Shown: piece after piece, positions 31,401 to 40,126 of the stretch
How positions within the stretch are numbered: the first letter of the stretch is position 1
How the letters are laid out: the number at the start of each line of letters is the position of its first letter
Source of the DNA: Paracraurococcus lichenis
GTDB lineage: Bacteria > Pseudomonadota > Alphaproteobacteria > Acetobacterales > Acetobacteraceae
Assembly (NCBI RefSeq): GCF_030657435.1
Contig: NZ_JAUTWS010000040.1
Span: forward strand, 1 to 56,440
Direction of reading: 5' to 3'
Length of the DNA: 56,440 nt
Position numbers and translations under genes: made by a program
Notes under the pieces: model-generated
Database searches by the model: none
Told to the model about the DNA's origin: nothing
Seen by the model: only the letters and a program-made list of their open reading frames with translations

Positions 31401-31565
31401 TCAGCGCTTCCTGGTCCGCCGCGGCCGCGTCGCGGCCTTCGCCGCCGCGGCCTGCTGCCGCTTCGCCGCATTCACGGCGACGCCGCGAGCCGCGCCGGCC
31501 CAGGCATTGGCGGCGCTGAGCCAGAGGCTGAGGAGGGGGTTCTTCTTCGTCCAGGGATTCGCCAT
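31401..31565 (-). CDS. Small basic protein of 54 residues, function unknown
   Basis: This short gene reads MANPWTKKNPLLSLWLSAAN, then AWAGAARGVAVNAAKRQQ, then an Ala/Lys/Arg tail ending RRTRKR. Almost every third codon base is G or C, as in real genes of this window. The pattern (TKKNPLLSLWLSAANAWAGAARG) resembles small proteins I recall from other Rhizobiales and Acetobacteraceae. An amphipathic helix followed by a strongly basic tail suggests binding to DNA, a membrane or storage granules; this is inference. It is on the minus strand, 42 bases after the GMC oxidoreductase stop, with a GGGA just before ATG 31565. Confidence 0.6.
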   Translation of the reverse strand: MANPWTKKNPLLSLWLSAANAWAGAARGVAVNAAKRQQAAAAKAATRPRRTRKR

Positions 31566-31607
31566 TGTCCCGCGACAACGCCGCGGGACGATGGTTGTTG
31601 CACCGCA

Positions 31608-33353
31608 TCAGGCCAGGGCCGAGCCGCCCGGGGCGAGGACCGGCGCCGCCTCCGCGAGCATGGCATCGGCGATCTTCTCCGCCGTCATCAGCACGGGGAA
31701 ATTGGTATTGGCGCAGGGCACGACGGGGAAGATGGAGGCGTCCACCACCCGGAGCCCCTCGATCCCGCGCACCCGCCCCTCGGTGTCCACCACCGCCATC
31801 GGGTCGTCCTCCCGCCCCATGCGGCAGGAGCAGGAGGCGTGCCAGACGCCGATGGTCGCCTTGCGGATGAAGGCCTCCAGCGCCTCCTCGTCCTGCATAA
31901 CCTGGCGGAAGGTGAAGCCCTCCACGACATACTTCTCGATCAGCCAGGAGCGCAGCGCCGGCGGGCCGTCCAGCAGCGTCGCGATGGCGCGGGTGATCCA
32001 GCGGTTGCGCTCGTTCACCACGCCGATGGCGCGCACCTTGTCGCTATAGGCCGCCGGGAAGGGGTCGGTGGTGACGGCGGCGAGCGGCGCCGAGAGCTGG
32101 ATGGCCGCCAGCATGCGGAAGCCCGCCATCAGCCGGTCGAGGTCGCGGCGGTCGGAGAGCAGATTGAACTCCACCACCGGCTCCTCCTGCCAGCGGGTGG
32201 AGGCGAGGCGGACCTGTCCGCTCTCCGAATAGGTCTTGTTCACGAAGGCCAGCAGCGAGGCGATCTGCTGCCCGACGGAATGCCAGGCGGATTTGCTGGC
32301 GACGGCGACGAACATGTCGCCCCTCGGCGCCTCGGGGATACCGGAGGAGTAGCGCAGCCCGAGCAGGATGTGCCGGCGCGAATGCGCATCCGTCAGCCGC
32401 GCCGGGCGTCGGATGAAGGAGGAGAGCGAGATGGAGGGGTGGTCCATCAGCCGCTGCCCGACGCCCGGCAGCGCCGAGCGCAGCTCGATCCCCATCTCGC
32501 GCAGGTGCCCCACCGGCCCGATGCCGTTGCGCAGCAGGATGGCGGGAGAGTGGATGGCGCCGGCGGAGAGGATCACCTCCCGCCCGCGGAACTCGCGCGG
32601 CTGGCCCTCCACCAGCGCCGTCACGCCGACGCAGCGCCTGCCCTCGAACAGCAGGCCGGTGACCTGCGTCCGCGTCGAGATGGTCAGGTTGCCGCGCGCC
32701 CGCACCTGCTCGTTCAGGTAGCCGACCGCGGCCGAGACGCGCTTCTGCCCGTCGATCGAGACGGTGACGGGGAAGTAGCCGTCCTCGAAGCGGCCGTTCT
32801 GGTCGGGCAGGTGCTTGAACCCCGCCTGCCGGAAGGCCTCGGCCGTCGCGCGGGCATGTGCCGGCCAGCGCGCCTCGGGGATGCGGGTGACGGTGATGGG
32901 ACCGTCCCGGCCATGCCACTCGTCGGCGATGTCGAGGTCGCGCTCGACCTTCTTGAAGTAGGGCAGCACGGACTGCCAGTTCCAGCCGGCGGCGCCGCGC
33001 GCCTCCCACTCGTCGAAATCGGTCGGCGCGCCGCGGTTCGCCATCTGGCCATTGATGGAGGAGCCGCCGCCGAGCACCCGCGCCTGCTCGTATTTGCGCA
33101 GGGGGGGCGGCGCGGCATGGGGGTCGTTGTGGGAGACGACCTGGGTGCGGACCTTGAGGTCCGTCCAGTGGAAGCGCGGGTCGAAATAGGCGGTGCCGGG
33201 ATAGGTGTCCTCGATTTCCTTCGGCACCTGGCCCGGCGGCGTGTCCTGCCCGGCCTCGAGCAGCAGCACGCGGTTGGCCGAGCGGGCCGAGAGCCGATTG
33301 GCGAGCACCGAGCCGGCGGAACCGCCGCCGATGATGATGTGGCTGTAGTCCAC
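31608..33353 (-). CDS. GMC-family FAD oxidoreductase (choline dehydrogenase-like)
   Basis: The 581-residue flavoprotein oxidises alcohols. The FAD-binding motif IIIGGGSAGSVLANRL starts at residue 7. The GMC signature 1 region is ARVLGGGSSINGQMANRG near residue 105. Signature 2 is GREVILSAGAIHSPAILLRNGIG. The C-terminal active site has WHASCSCRMG (His) and ANTNFPVLMTAEKIADAML (Asn). It starts with GTG at 33353, with AGGGAGG a few bases upstream; ATG codons nearby are out of frame. The substrate is not determined. It diverges from the penicillin-binding protein gene. Confidence 0.92.
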   Translation of the reverse strand: MDYSHIIIGGGSAGSVLANRLSARSANRVLLLEAGQDTPPGQVPKEIEDTYPGTAYFDPRFHWTDLKVRTQVVSHNDPHAAPPPLRKYEQARVLGGGSSINGQMANRGAPTDFDEWEARGAAGWNWQSVLPYFKKVERDLDIADEWHGRDGPITVTRIPEARWPAHARATAEAFRQAGFKHLPDQNGRFEDGYFPVTVSIDGQKRVSAAVGYLNEQVRARGNLTISTRTQVTGLLFEGRRCVGVTALVEGQPREFRGREVILSAGAIHSPAILLRNGIGPVGHLREMGIELRSALPGVGQRLMDHPSISLSSFIRRPARLTDAHSRRHILLGLRYSSGIPEAPRGDMFVAVASKSAWHSVGQQIASLLAFVNKTYSESGQVRLASTRWQEEPVVEFNLLSDRRDLDRLMAGFRMLAAIQLSAPLAAVTTDPFPAAYSDKVRAIGVVNERNRWITRAIATLLDGPPALRSWLIEKYVVEGFTFRQVMQDEEALEAFIRKATIGVWHASCSCRMGREDDPMAVVDTEGRVRGIEGLRVVDASIFPVVPCANTNFPVLMTAEKIADAMLAEAAPVLAPGGSALA

Positions 33354-33520
33354 GCATTCCCTCCCTGGTGCCCTGTCCCGTCCCTTCGCCGCATCGGGCG
33401 AGGGCGGGACAAGCGGGCCACCGACGGCCTTCGCTTGCGCCAGCGATACCACGGCCCCGCCGCGCCGCCAGGGGGCTGCTCGCGCAGGCGTTGCCATGCC
33501 GGGGCCAGGATTTCTCTGCT

Positions 33521-35380
33521 ATGGGCTGGGCGATGCCGCCGGCCCCGCCCGCCCGCGCGCGCCGCGGCCCGGCCTCCCCCGCCCGGGCCGCCGCGCCGCG
33601 GCCGGCCCTCTCCGCCTCCCCCCGGACTGCCGCACCGCGCCGCCGCCTGCGACGCTGGCTGGGCTGGCTCGTCCAGGGGCTGGTCTTCGGCGGGCTCGGC
33701 CTCTTCCTCCTGCTGCTCTACTTCGCCTGGGACCTGCCGCGGGTGGATGGCGTCCCGCAGGCGACGCGCCGGCCCTCCGTCACCCTGCTGGCGGCGGACG
33801 GGTCGATGCTGGCGACCCAGGGCGACCTCTATGGGGAGACGGTGCGGCTGCGCGACCTGCCGCCCGCTCTCCCCGCCGCGCTGATCTCCGTCGAGGACCG
33901 GCGCTTCCGCCACCACTGGGGCATCGACCCCATCGGCCTGGCCCGCGCCGCGGTCGCCAACTGGCGGGCGGGGGAGGTGGTCCAGGGCGGCTCGACCCTG
34001 ACCCAGCAACTCGCCAAGAACCTGTTCCTGACCACTGAGCGCACGACGCGGCGCAAGGTGCAGGAGGCGCTGCTCGCCCTCTGGCTCGAGCGCCGCTTCA
34101 GCAAGGACCAGTTGCTCGAGATCTACCTCAACCGCGTCTATCTCGGCGCCGGGGCCTATGGCGTCGATGCCGCGGCGCGGCTCTTCTTCGGCGTGCCGGC
34201 GAAGCGGGTGAACCTCTGGCAGGCGGCGATGCTGGCCGGCCTGCCCAAGGCCCCCTCGCGCCTCAACCCGCGCGCCTCGCCCGACCTCGCGGTGTCCCGC
34301 GCCTCGGAGGTGCTGGAGGCGATGGTGGCGACCGGCGCCATCACGCAAGCGCAGATGGAGGCAGAGCTCGGCCGCATGCGGCTGCCCGCGCCGTCCTCGC
34401 GCCAAGCCGGCTGGTTCGCCGACTGGGCGCTGGAGGACCTGGCCGAGACCTTCCCCGGCAATGCCGACCTCACCCTGCGCGCGACGCTCAACCCCCGGCT
34501 GCAGGCGCATGTCGAGGCGCGGCTGGAGGCGCTGCTGGCCGGGCCGGGCGCCCGCGCCGGCGTCACCCAGGGCGCGGTGGTGGCGCTCGACGCCAGTAGC
34601 GGCGCGGTCCGCGCCATGGCCGGCGGGCGGGACTTCCGCGCCAGCCAGTTCAACCGCGCGACCAGCGCCCGCCGCCAGCCCGGCTCCGCCTTCAAGCCCT
34701 TCGTCTACCTCGCGGCGCTCGAGAAGGGCATGCAGCCGGAGGACGAGGTGCCGGACGGGCCGCTGACCCTCGGCGCCTGGTCGCCGGGCAACGGCACCTG
34801 GAGGCCGCGCGGCGAGATCAGCATGGAGGAGGCGCTGGCGCAGTCGGTGAACACCGCCGCGGTCCGCATCCTGTTCCGCGCCGGCGGGCCGAAGGCCGCG
34901 GCCGAGGCCGCCCGGCGGCTCGGGGTGGAGGGGCGTTTCCCGAATGACGCCTCCATCGCCCTCGGCACCGGGGAGGTGACGCTGCTCGACCTGACCGCCG
35001 CCTATGCCGCCTTCGCCAATGGCGGGTTGCGGGTGACACCCTTCGGCATCGCCGGCGCGACCGCGACCGGCGCCGCCCTGCCGGTGCCCCGCCCGGCGCC
35101 GCGGCGGGTGGTGACGCCCGAGGATGCGGCGGCGATGCGCCGGATGCTGGAGGCCGTCGTGGCGCGCGGCACCGGCCGCGCCGCCGCCCTGCCGGGCCGG
35201 AGCGTGGCGGGCAAGACCGGCACCACCCAGGACTACCGCGATGCCTGGTTCGTCGGCTTCGCCGGCACGACGGTCATCGGCATTTGGCTGGGCAATGACG
35301 ACGGCCGGCCGATGGACGAGGTCCGCGGCGGCAGCCTGCCGGCGCGGCTCTTCCACGACGTCGCGGAGGCGGGACCGTGA
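33521..35380 (+). CDS. Class A penicillin-binding protein (transglycosylase/transpeptidase)
   Basis: The 619-residue protein builds peptidoglycan in the periplasm. A basic, Pro/Ala-rich cytoplasmic part (1-48) precedes one membrane helix (about 48-68). The transglycosylase domain has the catalytic Glu125 in SVEDRRFRHHWGIDPIGLAR, GGSTLTQQLAKNLFL and ERRFSKDQLLEIYLNRVYLG. The transpeptidase motifs are SAFK (PGSAFKPF, near 388), SVN (near 441) and KTGTT (near 564). Starts at 33521 or 33533 are possible. It resembles PBP1C/monofunctional-like short class A enzymes more than long PBP1A, since the regulatory domains are missing. Confidence 0.92.
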   Translation: MGWAMPPAPPARARRGPASPARAAAPRPALSASPRTAAPRRRLRRWLGWLVQGLVFGGLGLFLLLLYFAWDLPRVDGVPQATRRPSVTLLAADGSMLATQGDLYGETVRLRDLPPALPAALISVEDRRFRHHWGIDPIGLARAAVANWRAGEVVQGGSTLTQQLAKNLFLTTERTTRRKVQEALLALWLERRFSKDQLLEIYLNRVYLGAGAYGVDAAARLFFGVPAKRVNLWQAAMLAGLPKAPSRLNPRASPDLAVSRASEVLEAMVATGAITQAQMEAELGRMRLPAPSSRQAGWFADWALEDLAETFPGNADLTLRATLNPRLQAHVEARLEALLAGPGARAGVTQGAVVALDASSGAVRAMAGGRDFRASQFNRATSARRQPGSAFKPFVYLAALEKGMQPEDEVPDGPLTLGAWSPGNGTWRPRGEISMEEALAQSVNTAAVRILFRAGGPKAAAEAARRLGVEGRFPNDASIALGTGEVTLLDLTAAYAAFANGGLRVTPFGIAGATATGAALPVPRPAPRRVVTPEDAAAMRRMLEAVVARGTGRAAALPGRSVAGKTGTTQDYRDAWFVGFAGTTVIGIWLGNDDGRPMDEVRGGSLPARLFHDVAEAGP

Positions 35381-35475
35381 CGCCGGCACCGCAGCGGCCC
35401 GGAATTCGCTGCTCGCGCTGGCGCGAAGCCCGCACGGTCGCGTTAGATGGGCGCGGGCAGGATCGGAAGAGGCGA

Positions 35476-36102
35476 ATGACGGCGGAGGATACCTCTCTGC
35501 GCCGCAAGGCGGAGCGCATGGCGGCGATCGGCGGCATCGCCCGCACCGTGCAGCATGACATCAACAACCTGCTGACCGTCATCTTCGCCAATCTCGAGAT
35601 GCTGAAGCGCACCGCCGCCGAGGGCGGGCCGCAGCGCCAGCTTCTGCGGGTGGAGCAGGCCGCGCGGCGCTTCGAGGGGACGAGCCGCGCCATCCTCGCC
35701 CTGATCCGCCGCCCGGCCGGGGAGGTGGTGGCGATCCGGCTCACCGACCTCCTCGCCGCCATCGAGCCGCTGCTGCAGATGATCCTGCCGGGCAGCGGCG
35801 CCTGCACCCTGGCGCGGGCGGAGCGCGACCCGCCGGTGCTGATCGAGCGCAGCGCGCTCGAGGAGGCGCTGATCGCCCTCGCCCAGGAGATCGCGGAAGC
35901 GCAGCCGCGCGGCATCGCCCTCGACCTCTCGGTCGCGGATGCGCCGGAGGCGGGCGAGGTGACGATCGCCGTGCCGGAGGGCCTCTCGCCGCCGGCGCTG
36001 GACCGCGTGGCGGCGGTGGCGCTGGCGCATGGCGGCAGCGCGACGCCGGAGGGCAATGGGCTGCGCCTCAGCCTGCCGCGGCACGAGGCCGCGGCAGGCT
36101 GA
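35476..36102 (+). CDS. Degenerate histidine-kinase-like protein
   Basis: This 208-residue protein starts with a DHp-like helix, KAERMAAIGGIARTVQHDINNLLTVI, where His27 and the HDINN H-box are kept. The following domain keeps the outline of a HATPase, but the N-box is lost: where kinases have a conserved Asn, EEALIALAQEIAEAQP has Glu138. The glycine boxes are also absent (VPEGLSPPALDRVAAVALAH, then EGNGLRLSLP). It could receive or relay phosphate but probably cannot autophosphorylate. There is no sensor, HAMP or membrane part. A ribosome site AGAGGCG precedes ATG 35476. It lies between a penicillin-binding protein gene and aapJ with no response regulator near. Confidence 0.75.
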   Translation: MTAEDTSLRRKAERMAAIGGIARTVQHDINNLLTVIFANLEMLKRTAAEGGPQRQLLRVEQAARRFEGTSRAILALIRRPAGEVVAIRLTDLLAAIEPLLQMILPGSGACTLARAERDPPVLIERSALEEALIALAQEIAEAQPRGIALDLSVADAPEAGEVTIAVPEGLSPPALDRVAAVALAHGGSATPEGNGLRLSLPRHEAAAG

Positions 36103-36575
36103 GGCGCGCCGAAGGGCGCTGTGGCCTGAATCGCCGCGCCCGACACGGGCGATCCGATGACCGGAGCGCCGATGCGCGCGCAAGCGCGGGGCGTGCCGAT
36201 GACCGAAGGGACGGATGGCCCGGAGGTCTGGATCGGCTCGCCCAACATACAAGGCGGACCGCTGGCCGGGGCGCCAGCAGGCGCCGAGGTCAGGACCGGC
36301 CCGCCCTCGGGGAAGGTGCGCGGCGGCGCCCCGAAACTGGGCAGGCGCCGCCTCATTCCCTTGCAGCAGCGATGGTAGACGATATATAATCGGAACGGTC
36401 CCGGGGCTTGCTTCGCAATCCCTCGCGCCTCTGCTATCGCGGTTGGACCCGGCGGGGGGCGGGGAGGCGCTCGGCATTGCCGCGTTGATGTTCCGTCTCC
36501 GCTGGCGCAGCATTTGCTGGACGCAAGCAACAGGGACCGCCGCCCATGGGCGGCCGGAACGGGAGACAGAGTTTC
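36103..36575. other. 473-base gap upstream of aapJ
   Basis: No gene is supported. A 73-codon open frame (36157-36378) shows no domain, ribosome site or family pattern. The repeated CCGATGACCG (around 36155 and 36197) is a minor repeat. The useful content is the promoter at 36361-36390. Confidence 0.55.
36361..36390 (+). promoter_or_regulatory. Strong sigma-70-type promoter for aapJQMP
   Basis: TTGCAG (36361-36366) and TATAAT (36385-36390) are 18 bases apart, and the -10 box is a perfect match in an otherwise GC-rich region. Transcription would start near 36397 and give a leader of about 180 bases before aapJ. Confidence 0.7.
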
Positions 36576-37625
36576 ATGCAGCCCTTCGGGCTTACACTCA
36601 CGCGCGCGCTCGGCCTCGCGGCGCTTGGTCTTGCCCTGGCCCTGCCGAACTTGGCGCGGGCGCAGCAGGCGCCGGCCGCGGCCGCCAATACTTTCGATTC
36701 GGTGAAGTCGCGTGGCCAGCTCGTCTGCGGCGTCAATACCGGCCTCGCCGGCTTCGCCCAGCCGGACAGCCAGGGGGTCTGGCGCGGCTTCGACGCGGAG
36801 TATTGCCGCGCCATCGCCGCCGCCGTCTTCGGCGATCCGAACAAGGTCCGCTTCGTGCCGACCACGGCGCAGAACCGCTTCACCGCGCTGCAGTCGGGCG
36901 AGGTGGACGTGCTGTCGCGCAACACGACCTGGACGCTGTCGCGCGACACCTCGCTCGGCCTCGATTTCTCGGCCACCAATTTCTACGACGGCCAGGGCTT
37001 CATGGTGAAGTCGAGCCTCGGCCTGAAATCGGCGAAGGAGCTGGAGGGCGCGACCATCTGCGTCCAGCCCGGCACCACCACCGAGCAGAACCTCTCGGAC
37101 TGGGCGCGCGCCAACAAGATCAAGTTCACCCCGGTGGTGATCGAGCGGCTGGAGGAGCTGGTCAGCGCCTATGCCGCCGGCCGCTGCGACGCCTACACCA
37201 CCGACGTCTCGGGCCTCGCCGCCACCCGCAGCGCGCAGCCGAAGCCGGACGACCACACCATCCTGCCGGAGGTCATCAGCAAGGAGCCGCTGGCGCTCGG
37301 CGTCCGGCAGGGCGATGCCCGCTTCGCCGACGTGGTGCGCTGGACCCATTTCCTGCTGCTCTCGGCCGAGGAGTTCGGCATCACCCAGAAGAACGTCGAC
37401 CAGATGCTGAACGACCCGCGGCCGGAGGTGCAGCGGATGCTGGGCAAGAATGGCGGCCTCGGCCCCATGCTCGGCCTGTCGGACGACTGGGGCGTGAAGG
37501 TGATCAAGGCCGTCGGCAACTACGGCGAGCTCTTCGACCGCACGCTGAAGCCCATCGGCATCCAGCGCGGCCCGAACGCCCTCTGGACCCAGGGCGGCCT
37601 GCAGTTCTCGCCGCCCTTCCGGTGA
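36576..37625 (+). CDS. aapJ: General L-amino-acid ABC transporter, binding protein AapJ
   Basis: The 349-residue periplasmic protein has a signal peptide (MQPFGLTLTRALGLAALGLA..., cleavage after ARA near residue 30). The binding domain has the family's VKSRGQLVCGVNTGLAGFAQ, WRGFDAEYCRAIAAAVFGD, RFTALQSGEVDVLSRNTTWTL and AGRCDAYTTDVSGLAATRS. AapJ/BztA proteins bind glutamate, glutamine, aspartate and other amino acids. ATG 36576 follows a GGGAGAC site. It begins the aap operon. The 150 bases before aapQ contain hairpin-forming repeats, a common way to raise binding-protein mRNA over the permeases. Confidence 0.95.
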   Translation: MQPFGLTLTRALGLAALGLALALPNLARAQQAPAAAANTFDSVKSRGQLVCGVNTGLAGFAQPDSQGVWRGFDAEYCRAIAAAVFGDPNKVRFVPTTAQNRFTALQSGEVDVLSRNTTWTLSRDTSLGLDFSATNFYDGQGFMVKSSLGLKSAKELEGATICVQPGTTTEQNLSDWARANKIKFTPVVIERLEELVSAYAAGRCDAYTTDVSGLAATRSAQPKPDDHTILPEVISKEPLALGVRQGDARFADVVRWTHFLLLSAEEFGITQKNVDQMLNDPRPEVQRMLGKNGGLGPMLGLSDDWGVKVIKAVGNYGELFDRTLKPIGIQRGPNALWTQGGLQFSPPFR

Positions 37626-37640
37626 TTTCGTCCGGGGCCG

Positions 37641-37700
37641 GCCTCGGCCGGCTCCGGCAAACGCCGTCCCGGGCCCGCCTCGGCCGGCCCCGGCAAACGC
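37641..37700 (+). repeat. 24-base direct repeat between aapJ and aapQ
   Basis: A 24-base unit (GCCTCGGCCGGCTCCGGCAA plus ACGC) occurs at 37641-37664 and 37677-37700 with one difference. Each copy can fold because of the GGCCGG elements. They lie in the only sizeable gap of the aap operon. Confidence 0.75.
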
Positions 37701-37775
37701 AAGCCTGGTGCCGGCCCCGCCCGGCCCTGGCACACCCCGCCTGACCACGCCTGGCTGTAGAAAAGGGCGCCGGCC

Positions 37776-38978
37776 ATGTCCCAGACCACCCTAGACCCCC
37801 GGCTGCTGCGGGCCCCACCGAAACGCAAGCTCCGCCTGTCCTGGGCGGATGAACGGGTGCGCGGCGTCGTCTGGCAGGTGTTGGTCGTCGGCCTCATCGC
37901 CGCCATCGCCTGGTGGCTCTGGTCCAACACCGTCCACAACCTCGAGGTGCGGCGGATCGCCACCGGCTTCGGCTTCCTGAACCGTGAGGCCGGGCTGCCG
38001 ATCGCCGAGAGCCTGATCGAGTATACGCCGACCGACACCTATCTGCGGGCGCTGACCGTCGGCCTGCTGAACACGTTGAAGGTGGCGGTGGTCGGCATCG
38101 TCCTCGCCACCATCCTCGGCACCCTGGTCGGCATCGCCAGGCTGTCGCGCAACTGGCTGCTGTCGCGCATCGCCGCGGTCTATGTCGAGGTGATCCGCGA
38201 CCTGCCGCTGCTGCTGCAGCTTCTCTTCTGGTACGCGATCCTGCAGGGCCTGCCCGGGCCGCGGCAGGCGCTGAACCCGGTCGACGGCATCTTCCTCTCC
38301 AACCGCGGCCTCAAGCTGCCCTGGATCGAGTGGCAGGACGCGCATTCCTTCGCGCTGCTCGCCTTCCTGCTCGGCGCCGTCGCCACCTGGCTCTATCGCC
38401 GCGGCGCGCTGGCGAAGCAGATGCAGGACGGCCAGCCGCGCCGGGTCTGGCCGGTCGCGCTCGGCGCCATGCTGGCGCTGCCGGTCGCGGTCTGGGCCGG
38501 CTTCGGCGCGCCCTGGACGGTGGATTGGCCGGCGCTGCGCGGCTTCAACTTCCGCGGCGGCCTGACTGTCAGCCCCGAATATTTCGCGCTGCTCATGGGG
38601 CTCGTCCTCTACACCGCCGGCTTCATCGCCGAGATCGTGCGCGCCGGCATCCTCTCCGTGCCGCAGGGCCAATGGGAAGCCGCGCAGGCGCTCGGCCTGC
38701 ATCCCGGCCAGGTGCTGCGGCAGATCGTGCTGCCGCAGGCGCTGCGGGTCATCGTCCCGCCCATGACCAGCCAATATCTCAATATCACCAAGAACAGCTC
38801 GCTGGCGGTGGCCATCGGCTACCAGGACATCGTCTCCATCGCCAATACCACGCTGAACCAGACGGGACAGGCGATCGAGGGCATCGCCATCATCATGCTG
38901 GTCTACCTGACGATCAGCCTGTCGATCTCTCTGTTCATGAACTGGTACAACGCGCGCATCGCGCTGGTGGAGCGCTGA
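37776..38978 (+). CDS. aapQ: Amino-acid ABC transporter permease AapQ
   Basis: The 400-residue inner-membrane permease has about eight helices. The conserved permease loop is EWEAAQALGLHPGQVLRQIVLPQALRVIVPP-like (QWEAAQALGLHPGQ, then IVLPQALRVIVPPM), near residue 310. The region FLNREAGLPIAESLIEYTP and the long periplasmic insert are typical of AapQ/BztB rather than shorter permeases. It pairs with AapM, whose gene starts four bases after its stop. Confidence 0.94.
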   Translation: MSQTTLDPRLLRAPPKRKLRLSWADERVRGVVWQVLVVGLIAAIAWWLWSNTVHNLEVRRIATGFGFLNREAGLPIAESLIEYTPTDTYLRALTVGLLNTLKVAVVGIVLATILGTLVGIARLSRNWLLSRIAAVYVEVIRDLPLLLQLLFWYAILQGLPGPRQALNPVDGIFLSNRGLKLPWIEWQDAHSFALLAFLLGAVATWLYRRGALAKQMQDGQPRRVWPVALGAMLALPVAVWAGFGAPWTVDWPALRGFNFRGGLTVSPEYFALLMGLVLYTAGFIAEIVRAGILSVPQGQWEAAQALGLHPGQVLRQIVLPQALRVIVPPMTSQYLNITKNSSLAVAIGYQDIVSIANTTLNQTGQAIEGIAIIMLVYLTISLSISLFMNWYNARIALVER

Positions 38979-38982
38979 GCCC

Positions 38983-40113
38983 ATGAGCGACATCACCCTG
39001 GACGCCTCCGCCAAGGTCGCCGAGGCGGCGCCGCGCACCCCGCCGGCCAGCCAGATCGGCTTGGTCGGCTGGCTCCGGACCAACCTCTTCTCCTCCTGGA
39101 TCAATAGCGCCGTCACGCTGGTGCTCGCTTATCTGGTGATCCGCTGGCTGGTCGGCTTCGTCGAATGGGGCATCGTCAACGCCGTCTGGTCGGTGCCGGA
39201 CAACCAGACCCAGGCCTGCCGCGACCTCAAGGGCATCGGCGCCTGCTGGGCGGTGATCACGGAAAAGCACCGCTTCATCCTCTTCGGCACCTATCCCTAT
39301 GAGGAGCACTGGCGGCCGGCGCTCTGCATCCTGCTCTTCATCGGCCTCTTCACCGTCTCGGCCATGCGCCGCTTCTGGCGGAAGGAACTGGCCTATATCT
39401 GGATGGGGACGCTGGTCCTGATCGGCCTGCTGATGTGGGGCGGCGGGCTCGGCCTGCCCTATGTCCCGCAGGAGCGCTGGGGCGGCCTGGTCATCACCCT
39501 GATCCTGGCGACCTTCGGCCTCGCGCTCGCCTTCCCGCTGGCGGTCCTGGTCGCGCTCGGCCGGCGCTCGCGGCTGCCGGCGATCAAGGCGCTCTGCGTG
39601 CTCTATGTGGAACTGATCCGCGGCGTGCCGCTGATCTCGCTGCTCTTCATGGCCAGCGTGATGTTCCCGCTCTTCCTCCCCGAGGGGATGAACATCGACA
39701 AGCTGTTGCGCGCGCAGATCGCCATCATCCTCTTCGCCGGGGCCTATCTGGCGGAGGTCGTGCGCGGCGGCCTGCAGGCGCTGCCGAAGGGCCAGTACGA
39801 GGCGGCGGATGCCCTCGGCCTGTCCTACTGGCAGAAGACCGGCTTCATCATCCTGCCGCAGGCGCTGCGGCTGGTGATCCCGCCGCTGGTCAACACCTTC
39901 ATCGGCTTCTTCAAGGACACCTCGCTGGTGCTGATCATCGGCATCTTCGACCTGCTGACGGCGGGCAAGACCGCGATCATCGAACCGGCCTGGCAGGGCT
40001 TCGGCGTCGAGGTCTACCTGACGGTCGGCGCCATCTACTTCGTCTTCTGCTTCGCGATGTCGAAATACAGCCAGGGGCTGGAGGCGGAGCTCAACCGCCA
40101 CCGCCGGCGCTGA
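38983..40113 (+). CDS. aapM: Amino-acid ABC transporter permease AapM
   Basis: This 376-residue permease is the partner of AapQ. It has the insert PDNQTQACRDLKGIGACWAVITEK that marks AapM, and GQYEAADALGLSYWQKTGFIILPQALRLVIPPLV as the ATPase-coupling loop (near residue 270). About seven membrane helices are visible. It starts four bases after aapQ and is followed by aapP after 13 bases, so the three genes are one transcript. Confidence 0.94.
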   Translation: MSDITLDASAKVAEAAPRTPPASQIGLVGWLRTNLFSSWINSAVTLVLAYLVIRWLVGFVEWGIVNAVWSVPDNQTQACRDLKGIGACWAVITEKHRFILFGTYPYEEHWRPALCILLFIGLFTVSAMRRFWRKELAYIWMGTLVLIGLLMWGGGLGLPYVPQERWGGLVITLILATFGLALAFPLAVLVALGRRSRLPAIKALCVLYVELIRGVPLISLLFMASVMFPLFLPEGMNIDKLLRAQIAIILFAGAYLAEVVRGGLQALPKGQYEAADALGLSYWQKTGFIILPQALRLVIPPLVNTFIGFFKDTSLVLIIGIFDLLTAGKTAIIEPAWQGFGVEVYLTVGAIYFVFCFAMSKYSQGLEAELNRHRRR

Positions 40114-40126
40114 GGGGGATCAGGGA

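Noticed and set aside
36157..36378. 73-codon open frame upstream of aapJ
   Set aside because: No ribosome site, no conserved motif and low-complexity Gly/Pro content; the promoter for aapJ starts inside its end.
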